This document shows, in pieces, positions 1 through 9,087 of a DNA stretch of 64,000 nt (positions within the stretch are counted from its first letter, which is position 1; every line of letters starts with the position of its first letter). The stretch lies in NCBI RefSeq assembly GCF_002078175.1, contig NZ_MWFK01000001.1:3472001-3536000 (forward strand), given 5' to 3'. Both the position numbers and the translations under genes were made by a program. The notes beneath the pieces were generated by a model. That model was not told where the DNA came from. It ran no database searches and was given only the letters and a program-made list of their open reading frames with translations. The stretch comes from Streptomyces sp. M41(2017) (GTDB lineage: Bacteria; Actinomycetota; Actinomycetes; Streptomycetales; Streptomycetaceae).

Positions 1-604
1 CCTCGGCGAGCAGCTGCTCGCGCGAGAGTACGGCACGCGGGGTGTTCGCGAGGCAGACCAGCAGGTCGAACTCGGTGGGCGTGAGGTGCACGTCCTCGCT
101 GCGCACCCGCACCCGGCGCTGTGCGTGGTCGATCTCCAGCTCGCCGAGGCGCAGGATGCCGCTGCGGGGTGTGGAGGCGGCGACCACGGCGCGCTCGACC
201 CTGCGCAGCAGGACGTGCACGCGAGCGGCCAGCTCACGCATCGAGAACGGCTTCGTCATGTAGTCGTCGGCGCCGACGCCGAGTCCGACCAGCATGTCGG
301 TCTCGTCGTCACGCGCGGTGAGCATCAGCACCGGCACCGGGCGGGCGGCCTGCACGCGACGGCAGACCTCCAGGCCGTCGAAGCCGGGCAGCATGATGTC
401 GAGGATCAGCAGATCGGGCTGCCAGGCCTCGGCCGTGTCCACCGCGGCGGGACCGTCGCCCGCGGTTTGCACGAGGAATCCCTCGGCGCGCAGGCGGGCC
501 GCGATGGCCTCGACGATCGTCGGGTCGTCCTCGACCACCAGCACCCGGCGCTGAGCGCCCTGTGTCGCCGCCGTGCCGTTCTGGGAGGTGTGTGTCTGCT
601 CCAT
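1..604 (-). CDS. OmpR/PhoB-type response regulator (C-terminus outside window)
   Basis: This is a DNA-binding response regulator of a two-component system. I read it directly on the minus strand; about 201 codons lie in the window and the end runs off its left edge. The receiver domain (about residues 20-135) has the acidic pair in VLVVEDD (21-27), the phosphoacceptor Asp69 in LILDIM, Thr96 and Lys118 in MTKPF. A winged-helix effector domain follows (LTPTEFDLLVCL is visible). The ATG at 604 is preceded by AGGGGCGGG. A partner histidine kinase would normally lie just downstream, outside the window; that is an inference. Family assignment is firm, the signal is unknown. Confidence 0.93.
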   Translation of the reverse strand, partial: MEQTHTSQNGTAATQGAQRRVLVVEDDPTIVEAIAARLRAEGFLVQTAGDGPAAVDTAEAWQPDLLILDIMLPGFDGLEVCRRVQAARPVPVLMLTARDDETDMLVGLGVGADDYMTKPFSMRELAARVHVLLRRVERAVVAASTPRSGILRLGELEIDHAQRRVRVRSEDVHLTPTEFDLLVCLANTPRAVLSREQLLAE

Positions 605-716
605 CGCCCGCCCCTGAGTGTGCTTTCCGGAATCCGTGGGGTGATCCCATGACTGCGCTTGACGCTTGAATGATCCGCGTCAGGAAAGCAGAGTACGGGC
701 AGGCAAGGGGCCTCGG

Positions 717-1403
717 CTATCCAGGCCTTACCGCGAGATGCACCACGTCGGGAACGCCCCGGGCAACGGGGATCTCTTCGGTACGGACCCGTTGGAATCC
801 GGCATTCCGCAAGGTTCCTTCAAATTCCGGAGAGGGCTGGGCCGACCACACGGCCAGTACACCGCCCGGCTTCAACGCCCTTGCGCAGCTTGCGAGTCCG
901 GCCTCCCCGTACAGGCCCGCGTTGCCCTCCGTGACCGTCCAGCCGGGTCCGTTGTCGATGTCGAGGCACAGGGCGTCGAACGTGTCGGAGATCTCATTGA
1001 CGTAGTCGAGGAGATCGTCCTCGACGATCTCGGTCCGCGGGTCGGCCAGGGCCGTCGCCGACAACTCGGCGAGGGGACCCTCGCGGTGCCAGTCGACGAT
1101 GGCCGGCTCCCGCTCGACCACCGTGATCCGCCCCCAGCGCGCGTCCGCGGCGGCGTGCGCGAGGGAGAATCCGACGCCGAGCCCGCCGATCAGCACGCTC
1201 GGCTCCGGCCGTGCGCCCAGGGCGTCGCGGGCGGCGTCCACCAGCAGGCGCTCGGAACGCCCGTCGGAGGTGTCCATCAGGAAGCACCCGTTGGCGATGA
1301 TCTGGAGCAGCGCCCCGTGACGCCGCAGTACCACCTCGCCGTACGGGCCCTGGCGCCGGTCGAGGACCACAGGCGTGTCGTACGTGGCAGTCATGGCCGC
1401 CAT
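717..1403 (-). CDS. Spermidine-synthase-like SAM-dependent methyltransferase
   Basis: The 228-residue protein has a Rossmann SAM-binding fold. The glycine motif LIGGLGVG is at residues 71-78, the acidic strand end VVERE at 95-99, and a LDIDNGP segment lies further on, as in the spermidine synthase/polyamine methyltransferase family. It lacks the N-terminal tetramerisation domain of true SpeE proteins and is short for that family, so polyamine synthesis cannot be assumed; the substrate is unknown. An alternative start is the ATG three codons inside. It is transcribed alone, away from the rhomboid-like gene. Confidence 0.8.
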   Translation of the reverse strand: MAAMTATYDTPVVLDRRQGPYGEVVLRRHGALLQIIANGCFLMDTSDGRSERLLVDAARDALGARPEPSVLIGGLGVGFSLAHAAADARWGRITVVEREPAIVDWHREGPLAELSATALADPRTEIVEDDLLDYVNEISDTFDALCLDIDNGPGWTVTEGNAGLYGEAGLASCARALKPGGVLAVWSAQPSPEFEGTLRNAGFQRVRTEEIPVARGVPDVVHLAVRPG

Positions 1404-1694
1404 CCTGGCACCGGTGCGGGCGCGGAGGGGTGGAATATCCGGGGTGGTGCACCGGTCCGAGGCCCAGGGGATGCCTCAGTGGGCGTCGCCGTCCCCCTCA
1501 CGCCGCCTCGCTCCGCGCTCTCTGCCTCTCCCTGCCTCCCTGCCTCTCCCCTCTTTTCTTTGCTTTCCGCATCGCGAGGAATCCCGGAGGTGTCCTGAGG
1601 AGTTGCTGTGAATCGCCCCGTACGCGCGGTGCCGGTCATGGACGGCGGCTGACGGGGAACGGAGCCTGGGACGCGAGGGAAGGGGTCCCGCACG
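1404..1694. other. Divergent intergenic region with pyrimidine tract and possible 14-codon leader
   Basis: This gap separates two divergent genes. It holds an extended CT-rich run on the + strand at about 1503-1569. A short + strand reading frame, GTG at 1608 to TGA at 1652, would encode 14 residues and follows a GAGGAG sequence at a workable distance. It could be a leader peptide for the rhomboid-like gene, or chance. I see no clear operator. Confidence 0.35.
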
Positions 1695-2573
1695 GTGAAC
1701 CGGAACAGCGACGGGCGGCACCCGGCCGACGGGACGTCCGCCGAGCGTGGCGTGGCTCGCGTGGAGCGGTCCCTCACCGGTGGCCCGTCGGGACCGGGCG
1801 GGACCGGGCCGGGGCTTCTCGGCGGACTGCCCCGGCAGCGGAGCGTGCCGCCGACGACGGGGCCCGGCCCGGCCCCGACGGGGCCGGGCGTGTCCGGACC
1901 CACGGTCCAGGCGGCGCGTCTGCCGGTGGCGATCCGGTCCGTCCTCCGGCTCCTGCCCACTCCGCTGGGCACGCCCTTCACGTCCGGGTACGCCCTCGTC
2001 CTCGCGGTCACCTCGTACGTCGCGAGCCACGCGGACCCCGCGATCGTCCGCTCCCTGCACCAGGGGTCCAGCACGGACGTCGCGCACCTCGCGCGGTATC
2101 CCGTGGCGGTGCTGTTCGCGAGTGCGCTGTGGATCGTCGGCGGATTCCTCTCGCCGTACGCGGCCGGGTTCCTGCTCGTGCTGACCGCGCTGGAGCGGCG
2201 GATCGGAGGAGTGCGGGCCGCCGGCGTCTTCCTGCTCGGGCACGTGGTCGCCACGCTGGCCACCGAGGTGCCGGTCGGGCTGGCGGTGTGGGCGGGGCAC
2301 CTGCCCGGCAGTTCGCTGCACCGTTTCGACTACGGCATCAGCTTCGGTGTCGCCGCGAGCGTCGGCTCCCTCGCGGGGCTCCTCTCGCCGTGGCTGCGGT
2401 GGCCGCTGCTGACCCTCTTCGGCTCGGTTCTCGCCGAGGACCTGATCCTGCTCGACGACCCGTTGACGAACTGGGGCCACCTGCTGGCACTGGCCCTCGG
2501 CGTCGCCACCTGGCCCCTGGTGCGGCGCGCGGCGCGGGCACGCGCGGTCGCTTCCGGAGCGGTCCGGACCTGA
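1695..2573 (+). CDS. Rhomboid-like integral membrane protein
   Basis: The 292-residue protein has a Pro/Gly-rich, presumably cytoplasmic N-terminus (about 1-75), followed by about six hydrophobic helices from residue 98 onward. A GISFGVAASVG segment and a NWGHLLALALG segment recall the Ser and His motifs of rhomboid intramembrane proteases, though the canonical GxSG is not exact, so protease activity is uncertain. The GTG at 1695 is used because no better start is visible. It is a single-gene unit ending 119 bases before the convergent acetyltransferase gene. Confidence 0.7.
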   Translation: MNRNSDGRHPADGTSAERGVARVERSLTGGPSGPGGTGPGLLGGLPRQRSVPPTTGPGPAPTGPGVSGPTVQAARLPVAIRSVLRLLPTPLGTPFTSGYALVLAVTSYVASHADPAIVRSLHQGSSTDVAHLARYPVAVLFASALWIVGGFLSPYAAGFLLVLTALERRIGGVRAAGVFLLGHVVATLATEVPVGLAVWAGHLPGSSLHRFDYGISFGVAASVGSLAGLLSPWLRWPLLTLFGSVLAEDLILLDDPLTNWGHLLALALGVATWPLVRRAARARAVASGAVRT

Positions 2574-2692
2574 CCCACCGGCTTACGGACCCCTCGCCGC
2601 CGGCTCCCCTCACCTGCCGAGTCCTTCACCCGCCGGTGTCCCGGCCCACGGGACCGCCCCCGGCACGGCACGGCGCCGCCGTTTCCCGGGCC

Positions 2693-3358
2693 CTAGCGAC
2701 GGTCTGCCCCGGTGTACCGCGCGCTCAGCAGCGGTGCCTCCACGCGCCAGCCCAGGGACGCGTAGAGCGCCCGTCCCTCCGGCGTTCCCGCGAGAACGGC
2801 GGTCTCCGCGCCCTGCTCCGCCGCCGCCCGGGCGAGGGTGCGCATGACCGTGCGGCCGAGCCCCCGCCGCCGGTGCCCGGGCGACGTCTCGACCTGGTCC
2901 ACGACGGCCGTCGCTCCCGTCGTGGCGATCTGGCCCCGGGCGGCCCAGGAGCCGTCCGACGCCGTGACCAGGACGCGGGTGACGCCGGCGCGGGACCAGG
3001 CGCGCAGCCGGTAGCCAGGGGGGAGGGGGTCGTCCGGACCGGTGTCCTCGGCGGCGGTCAGGGGAGCGGACATCAGGTATCCGGGCTCGGGGTCGGTCCA
3101 CCAGCCCTCGCCGAGCAGGGGGCGGACGGCCGACGGGTCGGCGAAGACCTTGAGCCAGACGCCGGGCGCGGTCACCGCGTCCGCGACCTTGCGCAGCGCC
3201 GCCGCCTCGACCCGGTCGTTCGTCTCCCCGATCACGTGGCGCGTGACGTGCCCCTCCTGCCCGACGTCGATCGTGTAGCCCCACTCCCGGACCACCGGCG
3301 GCGCCGCCCCGCGTGAGACGACCCATCCGTCCACCCAGGCCCGCACGATCCTGTCCAC
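2693..3358 (-). CDS. GNAT-family N-acetyltransferase
   Basis: The 221-residue protein contains a C-terminal GNAT fold. Motif A, VDQVETSPGHRRRGLGR, carries the Q/R-x-x-G-x-G acetyl-CoA pyrophosphate loop, and LYASLGWR matches the last conserved strand. The N-terminal 100 residues do not resemble a second catalytic domain. It starts with GTG and is divergent from lon, with its promoter in the same 250-base gap. The substrate cannot be predicted. Confidence 0.85.
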   Translation of the reverse strand: MDRIVRAWVDGWVVSRGAAPPVVREWGYTIDVGQEGHVTRHVIGETNDRVEAAALRKVADAVTAPGVWLKVFADPSAVRPLLGEGWWTDPEPGYLMSAPLTAAEDTGPDDPLPPGYRLRAWSRAGVTRVLVTASDGSWAARGQIATTGATAVVDQVETSPGHRRRGLGRTVMRTLARAAAEQGAETAVLAGTPEGRALYASLGWRVEAPLLSARYTGADRR

Positions 3359-3518
3359 CCCTGCCCCCTGTTTCCCCAGCCGTCCCCCGGGCGGTACGCC
3401 GACCGGTGATGTAACGGCTCAATGTATTGAGTGACCCTTACGAAGGGGATGATGTCAGGCCCGTCGCCCCCGCGCCACACCTGCCGCGCGGGGGACCCGA
3501 TTCCGGCGGCCCCCGCGT

Positions 3519-3535
3519 GATCGCTCACAGCGAAC
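3519..3535. promoter_or_regulatory. ClgR-like operator upstream of lon
   Basis: An inverted repeat, CGCT-CAC-AGCG, is extended on the right to GCGAAC and on the left to TCGCT. This resembles the GTTCGC-N5-GCGAAC-type site bound by ClgR, which is known to activate clp and lon genes in Streptomyces. It lies about 75 bases ahead of the lon start. The left half is imperfect (GATCGC). Confidence 0.5.
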
Positions 3536-3568
3536 GGCCCGCGGGGAACATTGGGGGACTCCGATGCA

Positions 3569-3587
3569 TTGAGTCGACATAGCTCAA
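3569..3587. promoter_or_regulatory. HAIR-like HspR operator upstream of lon
   Basis: TTGAGT, seven bases, then GCTCAA: this is the arrangement of the HspR-associated inverted repeat (CTTGAGT-N7-ACTCAAG) with the outermost C/G missing and one base change. It lies 22 bases before the lon ATG, where a bound repressor would block transcription or initiation. HspR control of lon is known in Streptomyces; its action here is an inference. A related CTCAAT-GT-ATTGAG repeat is at 3418-3431. Confidence 0.6.
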
Positions 3588-3609
3588 CTTGTATGCCGAA
3601 GGGAAGATC

Positions 3610-6024
3610 ATGGCTTCGACGTCCGCATCACTCACCCTGCCCGTGCTGCCGCTCGACGACGAGGTCGTGCTGCCCGGAATGGTGGTTCCGCTCGATCTGA
3701 ACGACGCCGACGTGCGGGCCGCCGTGGAGGCAGCCCAGGCCGCCGCTCGTTCAACGCCCGGCAAGCCCCAGGTACTCCTGGTCCCGCGCATCGACGGGAC
3801 GTACGCGAGCACCGGTGTGCTCGGCACCGTCGAGCAGGTCGGCCGGCTGGCCGACGGCGACCCCGGCGCGCTGATCCGCGGCCGCGGGCGCGTGAAGGTC
3901 GGTGCGGGCACCACCGGTCCCGGAGCCGCGCTCTGGGTCGAGGGCACCCGGGTCGACGAGACCGTGCCCGATCCGCTGCCCGGCCGCGTCACCGACCTGG
4001 TCAAGGAGTACAAGGCCCTGGCCACCAGCTGGCTGCGCAAGCGCGCCGCCTGGCAGGTCGTGGACCGCGTCCAGCAGATCGACGACGTGTCCGCGCTCGC
4101 CGACAACTCCGGTTACTCCCCCTTCCTCTCCGTCGAGCAGAAGGTCGAGCTGCTGGAGACCGCCGACCCGGTCGCCCGTCTGAAGCTCGCCACCGAGCAG
4201 CTCCGCGAGCACCTCGCCGAGCAGGACGTCGCCGAGTCCATCGCCAAGGACGTCCAGGAGGGCGTCGACAAGCAGCAGCGCGAGTTCCTGCTGCGCCGCC
4301 AGCTCGAAGCCGTACGCAAGGAGCTGCGCGACCTCAAGGGCGAGGAGGGCGAGGAGGAGTCCGACGACTACCGCGCCCGCGTGGAGGCCGCCGACCTGCC
4401 GGAGAACGTGCGGGAGGCCGCCCTCAAGGAGGTCGAGAAGCTGGAGCGGTCCAGTGACCAGTCGCCCGAGGGCAGCTGGATCAGGACCTGGCTCGACACC
4501 GTCCTCGAACTGCCGTGGAACGAACGGACCGAGGACCAGTACGACATCCAGGGCGCTCAGGCCCTGCTCGACGCCGAACACGCCGGCCTGGCCGACGTGA
4601 AGGAGCGCATCACCGAGTACCTCGCCGTGCGCAAGCGCCGCTCGGACCGCGGCCTCGGGGTCGTCGGCGGCCGGCGCGGCGGTGCCGTGCTCGCGCTCGT
4701 CGGTCCGCCCGGCGTCGGCAAGACCTCGCTCGGTGAGTCCGTCGCGCACGCCATGGGCCGCAAGTTCGTCCGGGTCGCGCTCGGCGGCGTCCGGGACGAG
4801 GCCGAGATCCGCGGCCACCGCCGTACGTACGTCGGCGCGCTGCCCGGCCGGATCGTCCGCGCCATCAAGGAGGCCGGGTCGATGAACCCGGTGGTCCTGC
4901 TCGACGAGATCGACAAGGTCGGCTCCGACTTCCGGGGCGACCCGGCGGCGGCGCTGCTCGAAGTCCTCGACCCCGCGCAGAACCACACCTTCCGCGACCA
5001 CTACCTGGAGGTCGAACTCGACCTCTCGGACGTGGTGTTCCTCGCGACGGCCAACGTGCTCGAAGCCATCCCGGAGGCCCTGCTCGACCGTATGGAGCTG
5101 GTCCGCCTCGACGGCTACACCGAGGACGAGAAGGTCGTCATCGCCCGGGACCACCTGCTGCCGCGCCAGCTGGAGCGGGCCGGTCTGGAGAAGGACGAGG
5201 TCGTCCTCGACGAGAGCGCGCTGCGCAAGCTCGCCGGGGAGTACACCCGGGAAGCCGGCGTCCGGAATCTGGAGCGGGGCATCGCCCGGCTGCTGCGCAA
5301 GGTCGCGGCCCAGCACGAGCTGGGCGAGCGGGAGCTGCCGTTCACGGTGACCGACGCCGACCTGCGCGGACTCGTCGGGCGCCCGCACCACGTGCCCGAG
5401 TCCGCCCAGGACCCGGCCGAGCGCCGCACCGCGGTGCCCGGTGTCGCCACCGGTCTCGCGGTGACCGGAGCGGGCGGTGACGTCCTCTTCGTCGAGGCGT
5501 CGCTGGCCGACCCGGAGACCGGCGCCGCCGGTCTGACCCTGACCGGTCAGCTCGGCGACGTGATGAAGGAGTCCGCGCAGATCGCGCTCTCCTTCCTGCG
5601 CTCGCACGGCGCGGAGCTCGAACTCCCCGTCGGCGACCTGAAGGACCGGGGCGCGCACATCCACTTCCCGGCGGGCGCGGTCCCCAAGGACGGACCGAGC
5701 GCGGGTGTCACCATGACGACCGCCCTCGCGTCGCTGCTCTCGGGCCGGCTGGTGCGCACCGATGTGGCCATGACCGGTGAGGTCTCGCTGACCGGCCGGG
5801 TGCTGCCCATCGGCGGGGTGAAGCAGAAGCTGCTGGCCGCGCACCGGGCGGGTGTCACGACCGTGATCATCCCGAAGCGCAACGAGGCCGACCTGGACGA
5901 CGTCCCGGCGGAGGTCCTGGAGAAGCTGGACGTCCACGCCGTCACGGACGTCCGCCAGGTGCTGGAGCTGGCGCTGGCGCCGGCGACGAACGGCGCGGTG
6001 CCGGAGGTTCCGGTGGCGGCGTGA
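3610..6024 (+). CDS. lon: ATP-dependent Lon protease
   Basis: This 804-residue cytoplasmic AAA+ serine protease degrades misfolded and regulatory proteins. It has the LonA layout: an N-terminal substrate domain (about 15-205), a helical region, an ATPase module with Walker A GPPGVGKT (about 365-372) and Walker [10 protein letters not shown], and a C-terminal peptidase domain. The catalytic Ser697 is in KDGPSAG and Lys740 in VKQKLLAAH. Length matches the family. I chose the ATG at 3610 over the upstream one at 3589 because it sits behind GAAGGGA and gives the usual N-terminus. It is monocistronic, with a terminator just downstream and heat-shock-type sites upstream. Confidence 0.97.
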   Translation: MASTSASLTLPVLPLDDEVVLPGMVVPLDLNDADVRAAVEAAQAAARSTPGKPQVLLVPRIDGTYASTGVLGTVEQVGRLADGDPGALIRGRGRVKVGAGTTGPGAALWVEGTRVDETVPDPLPGRVTDLVKEYKALATSWLRKRAAWQVVDRVQQIDDVSALADNSGYSPFLSVEQKVELLETADPVARLKLATEQLREHLAEQDVAESIAKDVQEGVDKQQREFLLRRQLEAVRKELRDLKGEEGEEESDDYRARVEAADLPENVREAALKEVEKLERSSDQSPEGSWIRTWLDTVLELPWNERTEDQYDIQGAQALLDAEHAGLADVKERITEYLAVRKRRSDRGLGVVGGRRGGAVLALVGPPGVGKTSLGESVAHAMGRKFVRVALGGVRDEAEIRGHRRTYVGALPGRIVRAIKEAGSMNPVVLLDEIDKVGSDFRGDPAAALLEVLDPAQNHTFRDHYLEVELDLSDVVFLATANVLEAIPEALLDRMELVRLDGYTEDEKVVIARDHLLPRQLERAGLEKDEVVLDESALRKLAGEYTREAGVRNLERGIARLLRKVAAQHELGERELPFTVTDADLRGLVGRPHHVPESAQDPAERRTAVPGVATGLAVTGAGGDVLFVEASLADPETGAAGLTLTGQLGDVMKESAQIALSFLRSHGAELELPVGDLKDRGAHIHFPAGAVPKDGPSAGVTMTTALASLLSGRLVRTDVAMTGEVSLTGRVLPIGGVKQKLLAAHRAGVTTVIIPKRNEADLDDVPAEVLEKLDVHAVTDVRQVLELALAPATNGAVPEVPVAA

Positions 6025-6040
6025 CGGACGCCCATCGGAG

Positions 6041-6081
6041 GGGAAGGCCCGGGTCCCGTGAGGGAGGCCCGGGCCTTTCCC
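6041..6081 (+). terminator. Stem-loop terminator after lon
   Basis: GGGAAGGCCCGGG and CCCGGGCCTTTCCC form a long GC stem with a 14-base loop, 17 bases past the lon stop. It lies between convergent genes and may serve both. Confidence 0.75.
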
Positions 6082-6175
6082 GTGCGCCGGGTGCGGGCCT
6101 CGCGATGCGCCCGGTGCGCCCGGTGCTTACGGGGTGGTCGTCCGGGTGACCGCCCCGTACGCACGCCGCCGACGC

Positions 6176-6994
6176 TCAGCCGTTGGCGAGGGCCACCACG
6201 CGGTCCAGGGCTCCGTTGAACCTGTCGTGGTCACCGACCGTCGGGCCGGACGACGTGTACTGCCACATCGTGTAGTAGCCCCAGCCGGCCGGCAGTGTCC
6301 CCGGCCCGGTGTCGTACCGGGCGATCCACAGCGGGTTGGCGGCGGCGAAACCGGCGTAGTTGCCGGTGCACTGGCTCCACCAGCTGGTGGCCGTGTAGAT
6401 CACCGCGTCGCGCCCGGTGCGGGCCTTGTACTGGGTGAGGAAGCTGCTGATCCAGCTGACCATCGCGCTCGGGGTCTTGCCGTAACAGGCGGCACCGTAC
6501 GGGTTCCACTCGATGTCGAGCGTGCCCGGCAGCGTCTTCCCGTCCTTGGACCAGCCGCCTCCGTGATCGACGAAGTAGTTCGCCTGGACGGCGCCGGTCG
6601 TGGTGTCGGGGGTGGCGAAGTGGTACGCGCCGCGGATCATGCCGACGCCGTAGGAGCCGTTGTACTGCTGGGTGAAGGAGGGATTCGTGTAGTACGTGCC
6701 CTCGCTCGCCTTCGTGTAGGCCCAGCGGACCCCGCTGTTCCACAGCGTGGCCCAGGCCACGCTGCCCTGGTAGCCGGAGACGTCCACGCCCTCGGTCTGG
6801 GCGGCACGGGTGCCGGTGGGCAGGCCGCCCTGGCCGTCGTGGGCGACGACTCCCATGCCCATCCGCGCGGAACCCCGGGCGGGGACGTCCGCGGCGGACG
6901 AGGGGAGTGTGGACAGGAGGGAGAACGCGGCGAGCAGGGTTCCGGCCGCGAGCAGGCGCAGGCGGCGGGCCGTTCCGGATCTGTGCACGGGCAT
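6176..6994 (-). CDS. Secreted GH25 muramidase (lysozyme)
   Basis: The 272-residue protein is predicted to hydrolyse the beta-1,4 link between MurNAc and GlcNAc in peptidoglycan outside the cell. A Sec signal peptide with two arginines, a hydrophobic core (about 11-32) and an SSAADV cleavage region is visible. The GH25 barrel follows, beginning at EGVDVSGYQG with the paired acidic motif LDIEWNP carrying the catalytic Asp and Glu. There is no separate wall-binding domain. I chose the ATG at 6994 because GGAGGC lies at the proper distance and the signal peptide starts there; longer readings upstream have no such features. Confidence 0.93.
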   Translation of the reverse strand: MPVHRSGTARRLRLLAAGTLLAAFSLLSTLPSSAADVPARGSARMGMGVVAHDGQGGLPTGTRAAQTEGVDVSGYQGSVAWATLWNSGVRWAYTKASEGTYYTNPSFTQQYNGSYGVGMIRGAYHFATPDTTTGAVQANYFVDHGGGWSKDGKTLPGTLDIEWNPYGAACYGKTPSAMVSWISSFLTQYKARTGRDAVIYTATSWWSQCTGNYAGFAAANPLWIARYDTGPGTLPAGWGYYTMWQYTSSGPTVGDHDRFNGALDRVVALANG

Positions 6995-7274
6995 GTGCGT
7001 GCCTCCGAAGGGCGATGGAGCTCCGCTGGAGCTCGGTGGGGGGAGAGCGCGGACACGCGGGCCTTGGGGAACAGGTCGTCGTTGACCCAGAATGGCGTGC
7101 GCATGCCAGCGATATAAGTGCCTGATAAAGAAGCTACGCACGTAGACCGCGGCGTGGGAAGAGGGGCCGGACGCTGCCGTTGGTCTACGCCTGCGAAATA
7201 CTGGCGGAGCTGCGGTAACGGGCGAGTTCCGGCGGAAACTTTCAGGATCGGGAAACCGAGTCAGGGGTGCTGAC

Positions 7275-7805
7275 GTGCACGATCACGGCAACGGCGACGG
7301 GCGTCCGGTCGCGTCCGACGCGTCGGGCCACGGGGCGGACCGGCCCGTGGATCACGGCGACGGGGTGCACGAGTTCCTGTCCCTGGAACGCGAGTTGACG
7401 TTGTTCCTGCGCCGGGCCCGCGCCAGCCAGGGCGAGATGGCCCGCGAGGTCCACCCCGATCTGGAGTCCGCCGCCTACGGGCTGCTCGTCCGGCTCGACG
7501 AGTGCGGCCGCCAGCGCGCCACCGAACTCGCCGCCTACATCGGCGTCGGCAAGGCCACCATGTCCCGGCAGCTGCGCGCCCTGGAGGAGTTGGGCCTCGT
7601 CGCCCGCGAACCCGACCCGGCCGACGGCCGCGCCTGGCTCGTCCACCTCACCGACGAGGGCCGCGGCCGGGTGACCAGCGTCCGCGAGGCCCGCCGCGCC
7701 CGCTACGTCCGCCAGCTCGCCCACTGGGACCAGGACGAGGTCGCCGAACTCGCCCGGCTGCTGCACCAGCTGAACTCCGGCATGGAGAAGCACGCCCACG
7801 GCTGA
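7275..7805 (+). CDS. MarR-family transcriptional regulator
   Basis: The 176-residue protein has a winged-helix MarR core at about 35-165. ATELAAYIGVGKATMSRQL is the helix-turn-helix and EPDPADGRAWLVHLT the wing. The first 30 residues are polar, rich in Asp, His and Gly, and not part of the fold, so a downstream start is possible. It probably represses its own or a neighbouring promoter; no target can be read. Downstream, the motif GCCCACGG recurs three times (about 7795-7878) between it and the convergent phosphatase gene. Confidence 0.88.
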   Translation: MHDHGNGDGRPVASDASGHGADRPVDHGDGVHEFLSLERELTLFLRRARASQGEMAREVHPDLESAAYGLLVRLDECGRQRATELAAYIGVGKATMSRQLRALEELGLVAREPDPADGRAWLVHLTDEGRGRVTSVREARRARYVRQLAHWDQDEVAELARLLHQLNSGMEKHAHG

Positions 7806-7939
7806 ACTTCGAAGCGGAGAGGCCCGCCCACGGCTGGACCGGCCGGACGCCGGAAGGCAGGGGTCCGCCCACGGCCGAACTCCCTCAAGGGGAGGCCCGT
7901 CGGCGCCGCCCGGCACCGCCCGGCCCGGTCCGGCGTCGC

Positions 7940-8728
7940 TCACAGTTCCGCGAACAGCACCGTCGCGTCGTCGTGCGTCTTGCTCCGCCGCAGGTGCAGC
8001 CGCTCCACCGCGTCCGCGCGCTCCAGTTCCCTGACGCGGTCCACGAGGGACGCGGAGCCCTCCTTGCGCACCAGCGCGAACAGATCGGCCCAGTCGCCCT
8101 CGTGGAACTTCTCCACCCAGCGGGTGGGGCCGTCCGTGAGAGCGGCCAGGGCGCGGACCGAGGCGCGGGGGAGCGTGCCCGTCACCGCGCGGGCGGCCAC
8201 CGCCGGATCCGCCGCCGCCGTGAAGAAGCCGCCCTCCCTGTTGCGGACGGTGGCATCGGCCACCGCGTCCGAGGCGAGGGAGGCGCGCGGCACGCGGGAG
8301 AGGCGGTCGTCGAGCAGTGCGGTCACCTCGCCTGCGGGCGATTCCACCAGCAGGGCCGAGTCGGACAGGACCAGATACTCGACCCCGGAGGCGGACCACC
8401 GTACGAGGACGACGGTTGCCTGAGGCGTCCTTGGGTGAGAAAGGTCACAGGTCGCGCCGTGCGCGTCGGCCACCCGGCGGATCGCCTCGGCCAGCACCTC
8501 CCGCAGCGTCACATCGCCCTGCGAAACGGACAGTTCGAGCAGGGCTCCGCCGAGCCGCGCCGAGAACCAGGCGACCGTGTGCCGGCAGCCGTAGTCGCTC
8601 CGGGGCGGAGTCACCCCGTCCAGCACGACCAGTGAACCGCCCTGTCCTGAAGCGGGAAGCCCGACCGATGCGAAGTCCTCATTGGGACGGGCCGGGTCGC
8701 CGGGCTCCGTGACGAGTTCAGTGCGCAT
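7940..8728 (-). CDS. PP2C-like protein phosphatase
   Basis: The 262-residue protein has the sparse metal-binding motifs of the PPM/PP2C fold: PNEDFA near the N-terminus, VVLDGVT about 35 residues later, and HDDATVLFA at the C-terminal end. Such proteins dephosphorylate Ser/Thr on protein targets. It is shorter and more divergent than SpoIIE- or PstP-type enzymes. The ATG at 8728 gives the family N-terminus (MRTELVTEPGDPARPNED). It is a single gene convergent with the MarR gene. Confidence 0.75.
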   Translation of the reverse strand: MRTELVTEPGDPARPNEDFASVGLPASGQGGSLVVLDGVTPPRSDYGCRHTVAWFSARLGGALLELSVSQGDVTLREVLAEAIRRVADAHGATCDLSHPRTPQATVVLVRWSASGVEYLVLSDSALLVESPAGEVTALLDDRLSRVPRASLASDAVADATVRNREGGFFTAAADPAVAARAVTGTLPRASVRALAALTDGPTRWVEKFHEGDWADLFALVRKEGSASLVDRVRELERADAVERLHLRRSKTHDDATVLFAEL

Positions 8729-9087
8729 CACGCCAGTCTGCACGAGCCCTTCACAAGGCTCACGAAAGCCCGGCAACGGTCGCCGAACTCCTGCCGACCA
8801 CCAGCCCGGAAGCCTGGTTTGGCATGGAATGATCGACTCCGGGAACACGTGGCGGCGAATACTGCCAAAGCCCGGTCCCGACGTCCAACCGGCCCGCCGG
8901 GCGGGCCCGTGGCAAGCGCCGCAGGAACTTGCCCGCCAACTCCCCTCCGGGGTTCACTCCTTCGGGTGGCGGGCCGGACGAAGCGGGACCACCGCCCACC
9001 GGCACTGGGAGGGTCGGGAGCCGTACCGGGCGGACGCCGCGATCGACGGGACGTCACCCGGGCCCCAGATGGGTACACGAGTCAGGA
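8729..9087. other. Gap between phosphatase gene and conservon
   Basis: This 359-base stretch lies between divergent genes and must hold both promoters. I see no convincing coding frame with a ribosome site, no strong hairpin and no repeat that I can assign. Confidence 0.4.

Noticed and set aside
3751..5937. 728-codon open frame antisense to lon
   Set aside because: In DNA this GC-rich, antisense frames stay open by codon bias; the translation has no known domain and lon on the other strand is unambiguous.
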